Of a stretch of DNA of 21,189 bases, positions 8,187-15,437 are shown in pieces; position 1 is the first letter of the stretch; each line of letters begins with the position of its first letter. The notes under the pieces were generated by a model. It was given only the letters and a program-made list of their open reading frames with translations, did no database searches and was not told the origin of the DNA. The stretch is from RGIG4608 sp964534905 (GTDB lineage Bacteria > Bacillota > Clostridia > Oscillospirales > CAG-272), in NCBI GenBank assembly GCA_964534905.1, contig CAZHPZ010000026.1:1-21189 (forward strand), given 5' to 3'. A program made the position numbers and the translations under genes.

Positions 8187-9392
8187 CTACCTCTCAATGC
8201 TTTTCAATATTTCGAATTCCGATGTCCTTGCGATATCGCATATCGCAACAACACGGCAAACGAGAATATATTTGCCGTCGGAGATCTTTCCGTAAAGCGT
8301 TTTCTTAAGTATTTGCGCCTCTCCGAGCTCTGCGTCCATTTTATCTCTCAGGACTTCATAAGCCATCTGCTCCGCCTCGTCTGCGCCGATCTCCGTTTCA
8401 ACCTCAACGTAAGGAAGATACACCTGTGTGCTGACTGACACGGGAAGCTCGCCGAGTGAAAAGGGATCAAAAGTATATTCATAATTCATTATATCACAAC
8501 TTGAGGGTAAATTTCCACAGTTTATGAAAAGTTTTATCGATTTTCCGAAAAAATTCAGCGTTTTTCGCTCTTTTTTGACTCCCGTAGGCACCTTGACCGT
8601 TTGAGTGAGCGGAATTTTCACTTCAAAATCACGTGTAACCCTTGCGAAAACCTTGCCGTAAGCCCTCGTGTACCGAAGCGGAGCATTCGCGCTTTCCGAA
8701 ATTCCGCTTACCAAAAGCTGACCCGCACGCACCGTATCTCCCTCCTTGACTGCGCAAAATCCGGAATAAACCTCAAGCCCGACTATCTCCCCGTCCAGTC
8801 TCGCCACAAGATTTGCGGGCTTTGCAGCCCCGTCCGCCGTGTCCTGCAGCAATGCCTCGCGCACTTGAACGGATGCGACGGTTCCCGTCATATTTACCGA
8901 TATCCACGCTATTCTCTCGTCCCCTATCATCACCCTCTGCTCGACAACGTCCGTTTCAAGCGCAGATATCCGTGAGCCGACAGAAAGTCCGCTGTTCTCA
9001 AGCAATTCTACTATCTCGTCGGCGGTCATATTCTCATTACCGCTGACGTCGATCCGCCATACAACGCCCTGAGAAAGAAAAAAGATAAGCAAAGACAAAA
9101 GAGCGCCGACAAGGATCCCGACGCTCCGCTCCCTGTTTGCGGAGAGCGTGGGAAGAAGCCCGTGTCGGCTGACGGTACGTATCGCAATTTTTCTTGCTCG
9201 ACAGGCACACAGCACGTTCTTGTATGAGGCAAGCGGAACGGTTATCAGAATACGTCCGTCTCCGTCGTCCTTCAAGCCGTAATAAACGAAGCCGTATTTC
9301 ATACAAATATTCATAAATCTCTCGCAATCTCTGCGAAAAATACTCACCACACAATATCCGCCGATACGCAAAAAGACATTTTTTACACTCAT
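8187..9392 (-). CDS. yqfD: Sporulation protein YqfD
   Basis: This 401-residue membrane protein matches the YqfD (stage IV-associated) family of endospore formers. A cytoplasmic N-terminal domain of about 90 residues is followed by one membrane segment (about residues 90-112). Next comes a VDVSGNENMTADEI-like POTRA/FtsQ-type region and a long extracytoplasmic beta-rich part with the conserved LVARLDGEIVGLEVYSG-type segment. In Bacillus it is made in the mother cell under sigma-E. An upstream in-frame TTG at 9410 is rejected because GAGGGAG precedes the ATG at 9392 by about nine bases. It starts one base after the yqfC stop, so the two are probably coupled. Confidence 0.9.
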   Translation of the reverse strand: MSVKNVFLRIGGYCVVSIFRRDCERFMNICMKYGFVYYGLKDDGDGRILITVPLASYKNVLCACRARKIAIRTVSRHGLLPTLSANRERSVGILVGALLSLLIFFLSQGVVWRIDVSGNENMTADEIVELLENSGLSVGSRISALETDVVEQRVMIGDERIAWISVNMTGTVASVQVREALLQDTADGAAKPANLVARLDGEIVGLEVYSGFCAVKEGDTVRAGQLLVSGISESANAPLRYTRAYGKVFARVTRDFEVKIPLTQTVKVPTGVKKERKTLNFFGKSIKLFINCGNLPSSCDIMNYEYTFDPFSLGELPVSVSTQVYLPYVEVETEIGADEAEQMAYEVLRDKMDAELGEAQILKKTLYGKISDGKYILVCRVVAICDIARTSEFEILKSIER

Positions 9393-9393
9393 T

Positions 9394-9672
9394 TCATTTA
9401 TCTCCCTCAAATTCTATCGACCGTATTTCCCCGTCAACTCTGACCGCACCGTTATAATATGAGGCGCAATACATATCCTGTCCGCATATTACGAGAACGA
9501 AGCCGTGCATCAAAAGTCTTATTTTTTCGGTGCTGTAAAGCAATATGCCGCGGCAGCCGCAAATGGTAAGCTCTCTTTTTCCGCGTGCCGTGAGGCTGTC
9601 CTCCGTACCGCATATTTCGTTTACGCCGAGCATATCGCCAAGCCTTTTACCGATACCGAATTTTTCCCTCAT
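9394..9672 (-). CDS. yqfC: Sporulation protein YqfC
   Basis: This small 92-residue protein is the first gene of the seven-gene operon. It matches the YabP/YqfC family, whose members are about 90-100 residues and conserved in endospore formers. The recognisable core is the ELTICGCRGILLYSTEKIRL region followed by a beta-rich end with GAVRVDGEIRSIEFE. Its molecular role is not settled; in Bacillus it is sporulation-induced with yqfD. A GGGGAG site lies nine bases before the ATG. Identification rests on both sequence and the invariant yqfC-yqfD-phoH order. Confidence 0.88.
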   Translation of the reverse strand: MREKFGIGKRLGDMLGVNEICGTEDSLTARGKRELTICGCRGILLYSTEKIRLLMHGFVLVICGQDMYCASYYNGAVRVDGEIRSIEFEGDK

Positions 9673-9698
9673 ATTTCAGCACTCCCCGATAATATAAT
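9669..9698 (+). promoter_or_regulatory. Possible sigma-E-like promoter for the ylbJ-like gene
   Basis: TCATATT (9669-9675) fits the sigma-E -35 pattern, and AATATAAT (9691-9698) is a partial match to its -10 (CATACAnT), with a 15-base spacer. In Bacillus ylbJ belongs to the sigma-E regulon, which makes the site plausible. The A/T-rich context makes chance likely. Confidence 0.3.
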
Positions 9699-9700
9699 TC

Positions 9701-9729
9701 AGTATAATTTATGAAAGGTCGTCTATCAA
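9701..9729 (-). promoter_or_regulatory. Promoter of the yqfC-mutS2 operon
   Basis: TTGATA (9724-9729) and TATACT (9701-9706) are spaced by exactly 17 bases on the minus strand, about 30 bases upstream of the yqfC start. The -35 element lies just before the start codon of the divergent gene (9731). A housekeeping-type promoter is sensible because era, recO and ybeY are needed during growth. Confidence 0.6.
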
Positions 9730-9730
9730 A

Positions 9731-10711
9731 ATGACTCAAAGCGTCGCAAAACGCAGACGGTACGGATTTTTCTCTCACTCTCTTACGCCGATATTCGCCG
9801 TGCTTCTGATATTTCTGCTGATAAAATACTCCGACGAGGCAAGCATGCAAGCCAAGAACGCTCTGACTCTTTGCGGGCAAATGCTCATTCCCTCTCTTTT
9901 TTCGCTCACGGTCGCAGGAGAGATAGCAACGGCGAGCGGCGCTCTTGAAGCCCTTACCGAGCATCTTACTCCGCCCCTCTCACGTCTGTTCGGAATATCC
10001 GATTCCGCAGCATCGCCGTATTTTCTGGGGCTTGTCGGCGGATACACCGCATCATGCCGCAGTGCGATACTCCTGCTTAACGAGAAGCGAATAAGCAGAG
10101 ACGAATGCGAAAGGATAATAGCCGTTTCCAATATTCCGAGCCTTGCTTTTATAACGGGATTCGCGGGCGCAAAAATATGCGGAAGTACAACCGACGGTTG
10201 GATAATATGGTTTTCAAGCGTCGGGGCAAGCGTCATCTCGGGATTTTTGTGCCGAGCTATATTCGGAAATCTAAGCAATCGGCATTCCGTGTCCAGAAAA
10301 AGCAAGCAGATTGCTTCGCAAGGATTATCAAGAGCTATTGTTAGCTCTGTCTCCCACACAGCACAATCTATGCTTATGATATGCGCCTGCGTTGTATTCT
10401 TTTCCGTACTTATCGAAATACTCGGAGAGGTCTTCGTCACACTCGGCATTCCGACATGGTTTTCAAGAATATTTCTCGGCTTGCTCGAAATAACAAGAGG
10501 CGTCGGAGACTGCGCAGCGATCACCTCACGCGCGGAGCGCTTAATCCTCTGCTCAGCATATACGGGGTGGTCGGGGCTTTGTGTACACTTTCAGGTAATT
10601 TCCGTATGTGACGGAAAAAGGCTGAAATTCGGAAAATATTTTATAATAAAGCTTTTGCAGGGCGTGATATCCGCCGCACTCTCCGCCATTTCTCTTGTTT
10701 TTATTCAATAG
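9731..10711 (+). CDS. ylbJ: YlbJ-like sporulation integral membrane protein (nucleoside-recognition/Gate domain)
   Basis: This 326-residue, very hydrophobic protein has about eight predicted membrane spans in two related halves, as in the nucleoside-recognition (Gate) domain family. The segment FLGLVGGYTASCRSAI followed by SNIPSLAFITGF, and the late GWSGLCVHFQV motif, resemble YlbJ and SpoIIIA/SpmA-type proteins. YlbJ is needed for sporulation in Bacillus and is made in the mother cell, consistent with its position divergent from yqfC-yqfD. The GAAAGG ribosome site is about 12 bases from the ATG, which is rather far. Expression may therefore be low or stage-specific. An alternative call would be a generic Gate-domain membrane protein. 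Confidence 0.78.
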   Translation: MTQSVAKRRRYGFFSHSLTPIFAVLLIFLLIKYSDEASMQAKNALTLCGQMLIPSLFSLTVAGEIATASGALEALTEHLTPPLSRLFGISDSAASPYFLGLVGGYTASCRSAILLLNEKRISRDECERIIAVSNIPSLAFITGFAGAKICGSTTDGWIIWFSSVGASVISGFLCRAIFGNLSNRHSVSRKSKQIASQGLSRAIVSSVSHTAQSMLMICACVVFFSVLIEILGEVFVTLGIPTWFSRIFLGLLEITRGVGDCAAITSRAERLILCSAYTGWSGLCVHFQVISVCDGKRLKFGKYFIIKLLQGVISAALSAISLVFIQ

Positions 10712-10724
10712 AAAAACGCAAAAA

Positions 10725-10749
10725 GGGCAAGACTTAAAAAGTCTTGCCC
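10725..10749 (-). terminator. Terminator of the pilin gene
   Basis: A perfect 11-base stem (10725-10735 with 10739-10749) has a three-base loop. On the minus strand it is followed by TTTTTGCGTTTTT. On the plus strand no T-run follows, so it serves the pilin transcript, although it lies between two convergent genes. Confidence 0.88.
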
Positions 10750-10753
10750 ATAT

Positions 10754-10786
10754 CGACTCTTCGGTGTGCGTAAACCGCGAGAGCCG
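10754..10786 (-). other. Second hairpin in the pilin 3' untranslated region
   Basis: The minus-strand transcript can pair 10780-10786 with 10754-10760 and, after a small internal loop, CGG with CCG. This leaves a loop of about ten bases. It lies between the pilin stop and the terminator. It may protect the message from 3' decay; no known motif was recognised. Confidence 0.4.
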
Positions 10787-10820
10787 TTTATCTTGCTTCT
10801 GCAAGTTAGTTACTAAATGA

Positions 10821-11255
10821 TTATTTTATCTTGTCACCAGTTAAAACATTAACTGTAATATCATCTGAACTTGTATAGTGAAGCTCAGTATCCGATACCG
10901 CAAGTGTAAAATCTTTAAGATCGTTTGAAAGATCTGTTTTTATACCGGACACGTCTTCCTCATTAGTTACGTTTGCAAATGTAATTGTTACATTAGTCTT
11001 TGTTGCTACAATATATGTAGTTGCAGATGTTCCTTCTGTTGATATTGTTTTTGTTGAAACAATATCCTTATTTTCGGTCATCAAAGCAGATTCGATAAGC
11101 GTAGCGATCTGATGTGCTTCCGTCTGAGCATTGGAAAGTTCAGCCTTTTCAATGAAAGACGTATATCCGACAACAGAAACGGTTGCGAGAATTGCAAGGA
11201 TTGCGATAACAACAAGCAATTCTACAAGTGTAAAGCCTTTTTGAGTTTTTTTCAT
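10821..11255 (-). CDS. Type IV prepilin-like protein (class III signal peptide)
   Basis: The 144-residue product starts with MKKTQKG then FTLVELLVVIAILAILA. This is a short basic leader, a prepilin peptidase site after Gly7, phenylalanine at +1 and glutamate at +5, and a hydrophobic helix. The rest is a Thr/Ser/Val-rich, cysteine-free globular domain without a recognised family. It is shorter than many major pilins and could be a major or minor pilin, or a pseudopilin. No assembly ATPase, PilC, PilM or prepilin peptidase gene is nearby, so it depends on machinery encoded elsewhere. The gene is visibly richer in A/T than its neighbours, which hints at separate acquisition. It has a strong promoter, a leader of about 140 nt, a GGAG site about eight bases before the ATG, and its own terminator. 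Confidence 0.9.
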   Translation of the reverse strand: MKKTQKGFTLVELLVVIAILAILATVSVVGYTSFIEKAELSNAQTEAHQIATLIESALMTENKDIVSTKTISTEGTSATTYIVATKTNVTITFANVTNEEDVSGIKTDLSNDLKDFTLAVSDTELHYTSSDDITVNVLTGDKIK

Positions 11256-11395
11256 TGTGTTTTCTCCTTATTTTTGTTTTTCGTCCTCGGCAGTCAATCG
11301 AAGACGGTTTGTAGGATAAACGCAGAATAACGCCTGTTCGGCGTTCACGCACATCTGCGTGCCGTTCTCGTGCGCAGTCAAGCACTACCCCAGCA
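11256..11395 (-). promoter_or_regulatory. Structured 5' leader of the pilin gene (candidate cis-regulatory RNA)
   Basis: The predicted transcript start is near 11395, 140 bases before the ATG. The leader RNA shows three pairing units. The first is GUGC/GCAC (11382-11385 with 11370-11373) closing an eight-base loop UUGACUGC. The second is a nested pair, CGCAGA/UCUGCG (11354-11359 with 11321-11326) outside AACGCC/GGCGUU (11340-11345 with 11329-11334). The third is an eight-base stem (11299-11306 with 11282-11289) whose loop again contains UUGACUGC, placed just before the ribosome site. The alternative hairpin CACGCA/UGCGUG (11356-11361 with 11346-11351) would break the outer pair of the second unit. 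The conserved cores of c-di-GMP-I and c-di-GMP-II riboswitches were not recognised. Confidence 0.5.
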
Positions 11396-11401
11396 CTGTA
11401 T

Positions 11402-11430
11402 ATTTTACAATTCTTTCTCCCTCTTGTCAA
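11402..11430 (-). promoter_or_regulatory. Promoter of the pilin gene
   Basis: A consensus TTGACA (11425-11430) and TAAAAT (11402-11407) are spaced by exactly 17 bases on the minus strand, with a TG dinucleotide directly before the -10. This is one of the best promoters in the window and predicts a leader of about 140 nt. Confidence 0.8.
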
Positions 11431-11527
11431 GTGATTTTTGTAAATGAAGCAAAGCAAAGCATTCTCTTTTTCTCTCCGCTTTTATCCGCTGCCGCCACGA
11501 TAAGCCATTTTTACCTTATATTGTGGG

Positions 11528-11556
11528 TTGAAATCGTTTTTGTGCTTTGGTAAAAT
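11528..11556 (+). promoter_or_regulatory. Promoter of the SleB-like hydrolase gene
   Basis: TTGAAA (11528-11533) and TAAAAT (11551-11556) are separated by 17 bases, about 55 bases before the start at 11614. The 357-base gap 11256-11613 therefore holds two divergent promoters and the pilin leader. Nothing else was recognised in it. Confidence 0.65.
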
Positions 11557-11613
11557 ATATAAGCAGACGGAAAAGAGCTTATCCGTTTGAAATAAAAAAG
11601 AAAGGATATAAAT

Positions 11614-12462
11614 ATGCTCAAAAGAACCAAGCTTTTCACATTCCTTGCGCTATTTATGATAGGTGTTGTCCTGATTCCGACAGTCACACTTAACGCTCAA
11701 GCCTCGGAATACGAAAGAATTCCCCTCTCCCTCTCGGGTGAGCCGATAAACGAACGCGAGGCTCTTCTTATAAATTCTATCACCTATGCTCCTCTGCGTA
11801 CGCTTACCGAATCGGTTTATCCAAACGCCTCGATAAGCTACGACGACAGGACAAAAACCGCAACGCTGATCTTCGGCTCGTACACGCTGAGCGTAACAAC
11901 GGGACGTGAATACATATCGGTCAACGGCAGATATTTTTACGGCATAGGAGAGGTCAAAAACATAGGCGGATCTCTTTACGTACCCGTTCGCCCTCTTGCA
12001 CGTGCACTCGGTCTTGATGTTATATGGAACGGCAAGACACGCTCCGTGGATCTAATCCCGACTGGCAAGTCCTTGACTGACGGCGGCAGCTTCTACAAAA
12101 ACGACGAGATATACTGGCTCTCACGCATAATCGAAGCCGAAGCGGGAGGCGAAATACTCAAGGGAAAAATAGCCGTCGGAAACGTTGTTCTGAACAGAGT
12201 CAAAAGCCCCGATTATCCGAACACGATATACGGAGTAATCTTTGATTTCAAGCACGGAATACAGTTTACGCCCGCATATACGGGCACCGTATACAACACC
12301 CCGAGTGCAGAGAGCGTGATTGCGGCGAAAATATGTCTTGACGGCTACGACGTCTCGGACGGTGCGCTGTTTTTCTTCAATCCGAGAATAGCGACAAGCT
12401 TTTGGATAAGCAACACGAGAAAATACGCCTTTACCGTCGGAAATCACGACTTTTATTATTGA
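11614..12462 (+). CDS. Secreted SleB-type cell-wall hydrolase with copper amine oxidase N-like domain
   Basis: The 282-residue protein begins with a signal peptide (basic start, hydrophobic core, processing near QASE at about residue 31). Residues about 36-150 resemble the copper amine oxidase N-terminal-like repeat, with APLRTLTES and YVPVRPLARALG-type segments, a common surface or wall-associated module in Clostridia. Residues about 164-282 match the Hydrolase_2/SleB family. That region has WLSRIIEAEAGGE, carrying the conserved glutamate, then VGNVVLNRV and a DGALFFFNP segment. SleB and CwlJ enzymes cut spore cortex peptidoglycan during germination, but many family members act on vegetative walls. 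The AAAGGA site is seven bases before the ATG. A terminator follows at 12481. Family is firm; a spore role is inferred. Confidence 0.9.
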   Translation: MLKRTKLFTFLALFMIGVVLIPTVTLNAQASEYERIPLSLSGEPINEREALLINSITYAPLRTLTESVYPNASISYDDRTKTATLIFGSYTLSVTTGREYISVNGRYFYGIGEVKNIGGSLYVPVRPLARALGLDVIWNGKTRSVDLIPTGKSLTDGGSFYKNDEIYWLSRIIEAEAGGEILKGKIAVGNVVLNRVKSPDYPNTIYGVIFDFKHGIQFTPAYTGTVYNTPSAESVIAAKICLDGYDVSDGALFFFNPRIATSFWISNTRKYAFTVGNHDFYY

Positions 12463-12480
12463 CTCTAACATTTCCGACGT

Positions 12481-12520
12481 ACCCGAATATCGAAAACGAT
12501 ATTCGGGTTCTTTATTTTTT
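12481..12520 (+). terminator. Terminator of the SleB-like gene
   Basis: A perfect 12-base stem (12481-12492 with 12497-12508) with an AAAA loop is followed by TCTTTATTTTTT. It begins 18 bases after the stop codon. Confidence 0.95.
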
Positions 12521-12535
12521 ATTGGCAAATAATCC

Positions 12536-12564
12536 TTGACAGGTGTGAATATATATATTATAAT
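12536..12564 (+). promoter_or_regulatory. Promoter of the U32-uppP-rnmV-yifB operon
   Basis: TTGACA (12536-12541) and TATAAT (12559-12564), both consensus, are separated by exactly 17 bases. They lie 40 bases upstream of the start at 12604. Confidence 0.88.
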
Positions 12565-12603
12565 TAGTATGAAAAAGTATGTAAAAACAAGGATATTAAA
12601 AAA

Positions 12604-13863
12604 ATGGTTGAACTTTTATCCCCTGCGGGAAATTTCGAAAAAATGAAATCCGCTTTGCTCTACGGCGCAGACGCGGTATATTTGGCGGGAAATGTTTTCG
12701 GTATGCGTTCCGCCGCAGACAATTTTACAAACGATGAGCTTCACGAGGCGGTAAGCTATGCTCACGCAAGAGGCAAAAAGGTGTACCTCACCGTAAACAC
12801 TATGCCCCACGAGCACGAATATTCCACTCTGCGTGATTATCTCAGCGCACTCTCCAACTGTCCCATCGACGCTATGATAGTAGCCGATCTCGGGGTTATG
12901 GCAACAATAAAGGAAATACTTCCGAGCATGGAGATACACGTATCTACACAGGCAAGCATAGTCAGCGTTGCCGCCGCAAGGGCTTATATTGCCCTCGGCG
13001 CGAAAAGGCTCGTGCTCGCACGTGAGCTTACTCTCGGCGAGATCAAAAAAATAAGAGCGGGCATTCCCGAGGATATTGAGCTTGAAGCATTTGTACACGG
13101 CTCCATGTGCGTATCGTACAGCGGCAGATGTATGCTTTCCCACCATATAACCGGAAGAGACGCCAATCGCGGCGCTTGTGCACAGCCGTGCCGTTGGAAT
13201 TTCACGCTCGTTGAGGAAAAGCGTCCCGATATGCCCCTGCCGATAGAGCAAAACGAGCTCGGAACATTCATTATGTCCTCCAAGGATATGTGCACAATAG
13301 AGCATATTCCGGAGCTTATAGAGGCAGGCATAAAGTCCTTTAAAATAGAGGGCAGAATGAAGAGCGCATATTACACCGCAGTTGTAACAAACGCTTACAG
13401 AATGGCTATCGATGCCTATTACAGGGACAAGGAAAATTACAAATTCGATCCTCTCTGGATGCGCGAGCTCGAATCGGTAAGTCACAGAGAATACTGCACC
13501 GGCTTTTACTTTGATTATCCGATAGAAAACGCTCAGCTGACGAGCAACACGGGATACATCAGAGAAAAGGCTTATTATGCGATAGCGTGTGAGATGAACG
13601 AGGAGGAGAAGACTCTCAAATCACGTCTTGACGAGGGCTGCGACGACGGCAAATTCTACCTCTTTATGCAAAAGAACAAAGCATGCGTCGGAGACGATGC
13701 GGAAATCATCTCTCCGAACAAGGTAGGCACCCCGATTACGCTCACACAGATGTACAACACCGACGGTGAGGCGATTGAAAGCGCTCCCCACCCATTTATG
13801 CACTTTTTTCTCAAGGTCCCCTTTGAGGTAAGAGTCGGAGATATTCTTCGCGCGGGAGAATGA
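12604..13863 (+). CDS. trhP: U32 family peptidase-like protein (TrhP/YrrO-like tRNA hydroxylation protein)
   Basis: This 419-residue protein matches the U32 (collagenase-like) family. It opens with ELLSPAGNFEKMKSALLYGADAVYLAG, and the family signature lies near residues 160-200 (EAFVHGSMCVSYSGRC then GACAQPCRW). Those four cysteines are the expected iron-sulfur ligands. Members once called collagenases are now known as RNA hydroxylation factors. TrhP makes 5-hydroxyuridine at position 34 of tRNA and RlhA acts on 23S rRNA, both using prephenate-derived chemistry. The length fits the Firmicutes TrhP2/YrrO type, and the C-terminal beta-barrel region is present. It leads a likely four-gene operon. 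The family is certain; the exact RNA target is inferred. Confidence 0.88.
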   Translation: MVELLSPAGNFEKMKSALLYGADAVYLAGNVFGMRSAADNFTNDELHEAVSYAHARGKKVYLTVNTMPHEHEYSTLRDYLSALSNCPIDAMIVADLGVMATIKEILPSMEIHVSTQASIVSVAAARAYIALGAKRLVLARELTLGEIKKIRAGIPEDIELEAFVHGSMCVSYSGRCMLSHHITGRDANRGACAQPCRWNFTLVEEKRPDMPLPIEQNELGTFIMSSKDMCTIEHIPELIEAGIKSFKIEGRMKSAYYTAVVTNAYRMAIDAYYRDKENYKFDPLWMRELESVSHREYCTGFYFDYPIENAQLTSNTGYIREKAYYAIACEMNEEEKTLKSRLDEGCDDGKFYLFMQKNKACVGDDAEIISPNKVGTPITLTQMYNTDGEAIESAPHPFMHFFLKVPFEVRVGDILRAGE

Positions 13864-13892
13864 ACAATACTTAGGCTGGCACGGAGGCTCGA

Positions 13893-14804
13893 ATGTTTAT
13901 TATTGAACTGATAAAGGCTATATTTTTGGGGATCGTAGAGGGCATAACGGAGTGGCTCCCGGTGAGCTCCACGGGACATATCATTCTTTTTGATGAATTT
14001 TTCCCCTTGAGAGTCGGTTCGGACATACACCCCGACTTCACATCGGAATTTGTTTCGATGCTTGAGGTTGTAATACAGCTCGGTGCTATAATGGCGGTTG
14101 TCGTTCTGTTTTGGAGCAGACTCTTCCCTTTTTCGCCGTCGAAGAGCAAGGCGGAGCGTGTCGGTATTCTGAAAATGTGGCTAAAGGTGTGCGTAGCAAG
14201 CATCCCCGCAGCCGCAGTCGGCATAGTGCTTGACAAGATAATAGAAAAAATAAGCGGAAAGGACATCGACGGCTGGCTATACAACGCCACGGTTGTCTCG
14301 ATTATGCTGATACTTTACGGAGTTCTTTTCATTCTGATAGAGCACAGAAACAAAAGCAAAAAGCCCCAGATCACGTCCGTTGACGAAATAAGCTATACCC
14401 AAGCATTGGCACTCGGTGCCTTTCAAGCGCTTGCCATTGTTCCCGGTACGTCACGCTCCGGCTCGACAATCCTCGGCTCCATGCTTATGGGATTTTCACG
14501 CACAGTCGGTGCCGAATTTTCTTTCTTTATGGCGATACCCGCAATGGCGGGAGGAAGCCTTGTCAAGGCTTTGGGATTTATTGAATTCATCGGCGGAGAA
14601 AATTCATACGGCGCTCCGCTGTCTGTGCCGAGCGAGGCTTGGATAATACTTGCCGTATCGACCGCAGTTGCCTTTGCCGTCTCAATGATATCAATAAAAT
14701 TTTTGATGAATTTCGTAAAAAAGCATTCCTTTGCTCCGTTCGGCGTCTACCGTATAATACTCGGCTCCGCGGTGCTCGCTTATTTTGCGATAAAGGCTGT
14801 ATAA
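13893..14804 (+). CDS. uppP: Undecaprenyl-diphosphatase UppP (BacA)
   Basis: This 303-residue membrane protein recycles undecaprenyl diphosphate, the lipid carrier of peptidoglycan synthesis, and can raise bacitracin tolerance. The two UppP signatures are present: GIVEGITEWLPVSSTGH near residues 11-27 with the acidic pair EGITE, and PGTSRSGST near residue 184. About eight hydrophobic spans follow the family pattern. It is longer than the usual 265-280 residues because of extra loop sequence before the second signature and around residues 232-246. The GGAGG site lies five bases before the ATG, 30 bases after the U32 gene. Confidence 0.95.
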   Translation: MFIIELIKAIFLGIVEGITEWLPVSSTGHIILFDEFFPLRVGSDIHPDFTSEFVSMLEVVIQLGAIMAVVVLFWSRLFPFSPSKSKAERVGILKMWLKVCVASIPAAAVGIVLDKIIEKISGKDIDGWLYNATVVSIMLILYGVLFILIEHRNKSKKPQITSVDEISYTQALALGAFQALAIVPGTSRSGSTILGSMLMGFSRTVGAEFSFFMAIPAMAGGSLVKALGFIEFIGGENSYGAPLSVPSEAWIILAVSTAVAFAVSMISIKFLMNFVKKHSFAPFGVYRIILGSAVLAYFAIKAV

Positions 14805-14808
14805 ATGT

Positions 14809-15417
14809 ATGAAAAAGCTTAAAATACCTTACCCGATAATAGTTGAGGGTAAATACGATAAAATGAAGATCGGCTCCGTGTGCGACGGACTGATAATCAA
14901 AACCGACGGCTTCGGTGTCTTTAAAAAGAGCGAAACCGCAGCTCTCATTCGCACGCTTGCAAAGAATTCGCCGCTAATAGTTCTCACCGACAGCGACGGA
15001 GGAGGGCGTGTTATCCGCTCTCACATATCGTCGCTCGTGCCGAGAGACAAGCTCATACAGCTCTATATTCCGAGAATAGAGGGCAAGGAAAAGCGCAAAA
15101 CGGAGCCATCGCGTGAGGGCACGCTCGGAGTTGAGGGAATGAGCGACGAGGTCATCTACAATCTTCTCCTGCCATTCTCCGACGAATCGGAGCACGCCGA
15201 GGCGGGAGAAAGGCTTAAACTAATATCCGAAAATCCGCTTTCCAAGGTAGACCTTTTTACGGACGGACTGACGGGCGGCAAGGATTCGTCTCTTAAAAGA
15301 GACGAAATCGCTTCTCGCTTCGGGCTTCCGCCGAAAATGAGTGCCGGAGCACTTCTTGAGGCATTGCGTGTTATTGCCACATACGAGGAATATCTTGAGG
15401 CGGTCGGCAGAAAATAA
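14809..15417 (+). CDS. rnmV: Ribonuclease M5
   Basis: RNase M5 trims the 5S rRNA precursor to its mature ends in low-GC Gram-positives. The 202-residue protein has an N-terminal Toprim domain with IVEGKYDK near residue 12 and LTDSDGGG near residue 60, the metal-binding acidic sites. It is followed by the DUF4093 C-terminal domain (about residues 120-202), which includes LTGGKDSSLKRDEIASRFGLP-type sequence. It starts four bases after uppP ends with only a weak, distant AAAGG site, so translation is probably coupled. In Bacillus rnmV sits beside ksgA; here it is with uppP and yifB. Confidence 0.92.
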   Translation: MKKLKIPYPIIVEGKYDKMKIGSVCDGLIIKTDGFGVFKKSETAALIRTLAKNSPLIVLTDSDGGGRVIRSHISSLVPRDKLIQLYIPRIEGKEKRKTEPSREGTLGVEGMSDEVIYNLLLPFSDESEHAEAGERLKLISENPLSKVDLFTDGLTGGKDSSLKRDEIASRFGLPPKMSAGALLEALRVIATYEEYLEAVGRK

Positions 15418-15437
15418 ACAGCGATTGGAGAAAAGCA

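Noticed and set aside
5745..9410. Upstream TTG or GTG starts for recO, era, ybeY, phoH and yqfD
   Set aside because: In each case the non-ATG codon overlaps or abuts the ribosome binding site, while a downstream in-frame ATG has normal spacing.
11256..11395. A c-di-GMP riboswitch in the pilin leader
   Set aside because: The expected conserved cores of class I and class II aptamers could not be found by eye. The leader is reported as an unassigned structured RNA instead.
12616..13485. A 289-codon open frame on the minus strand opposite the U32 gene
   Set aside because: The plus-strand U32 gene has full family motifs, a promoter and a ribosome site; the opposite frame has none.
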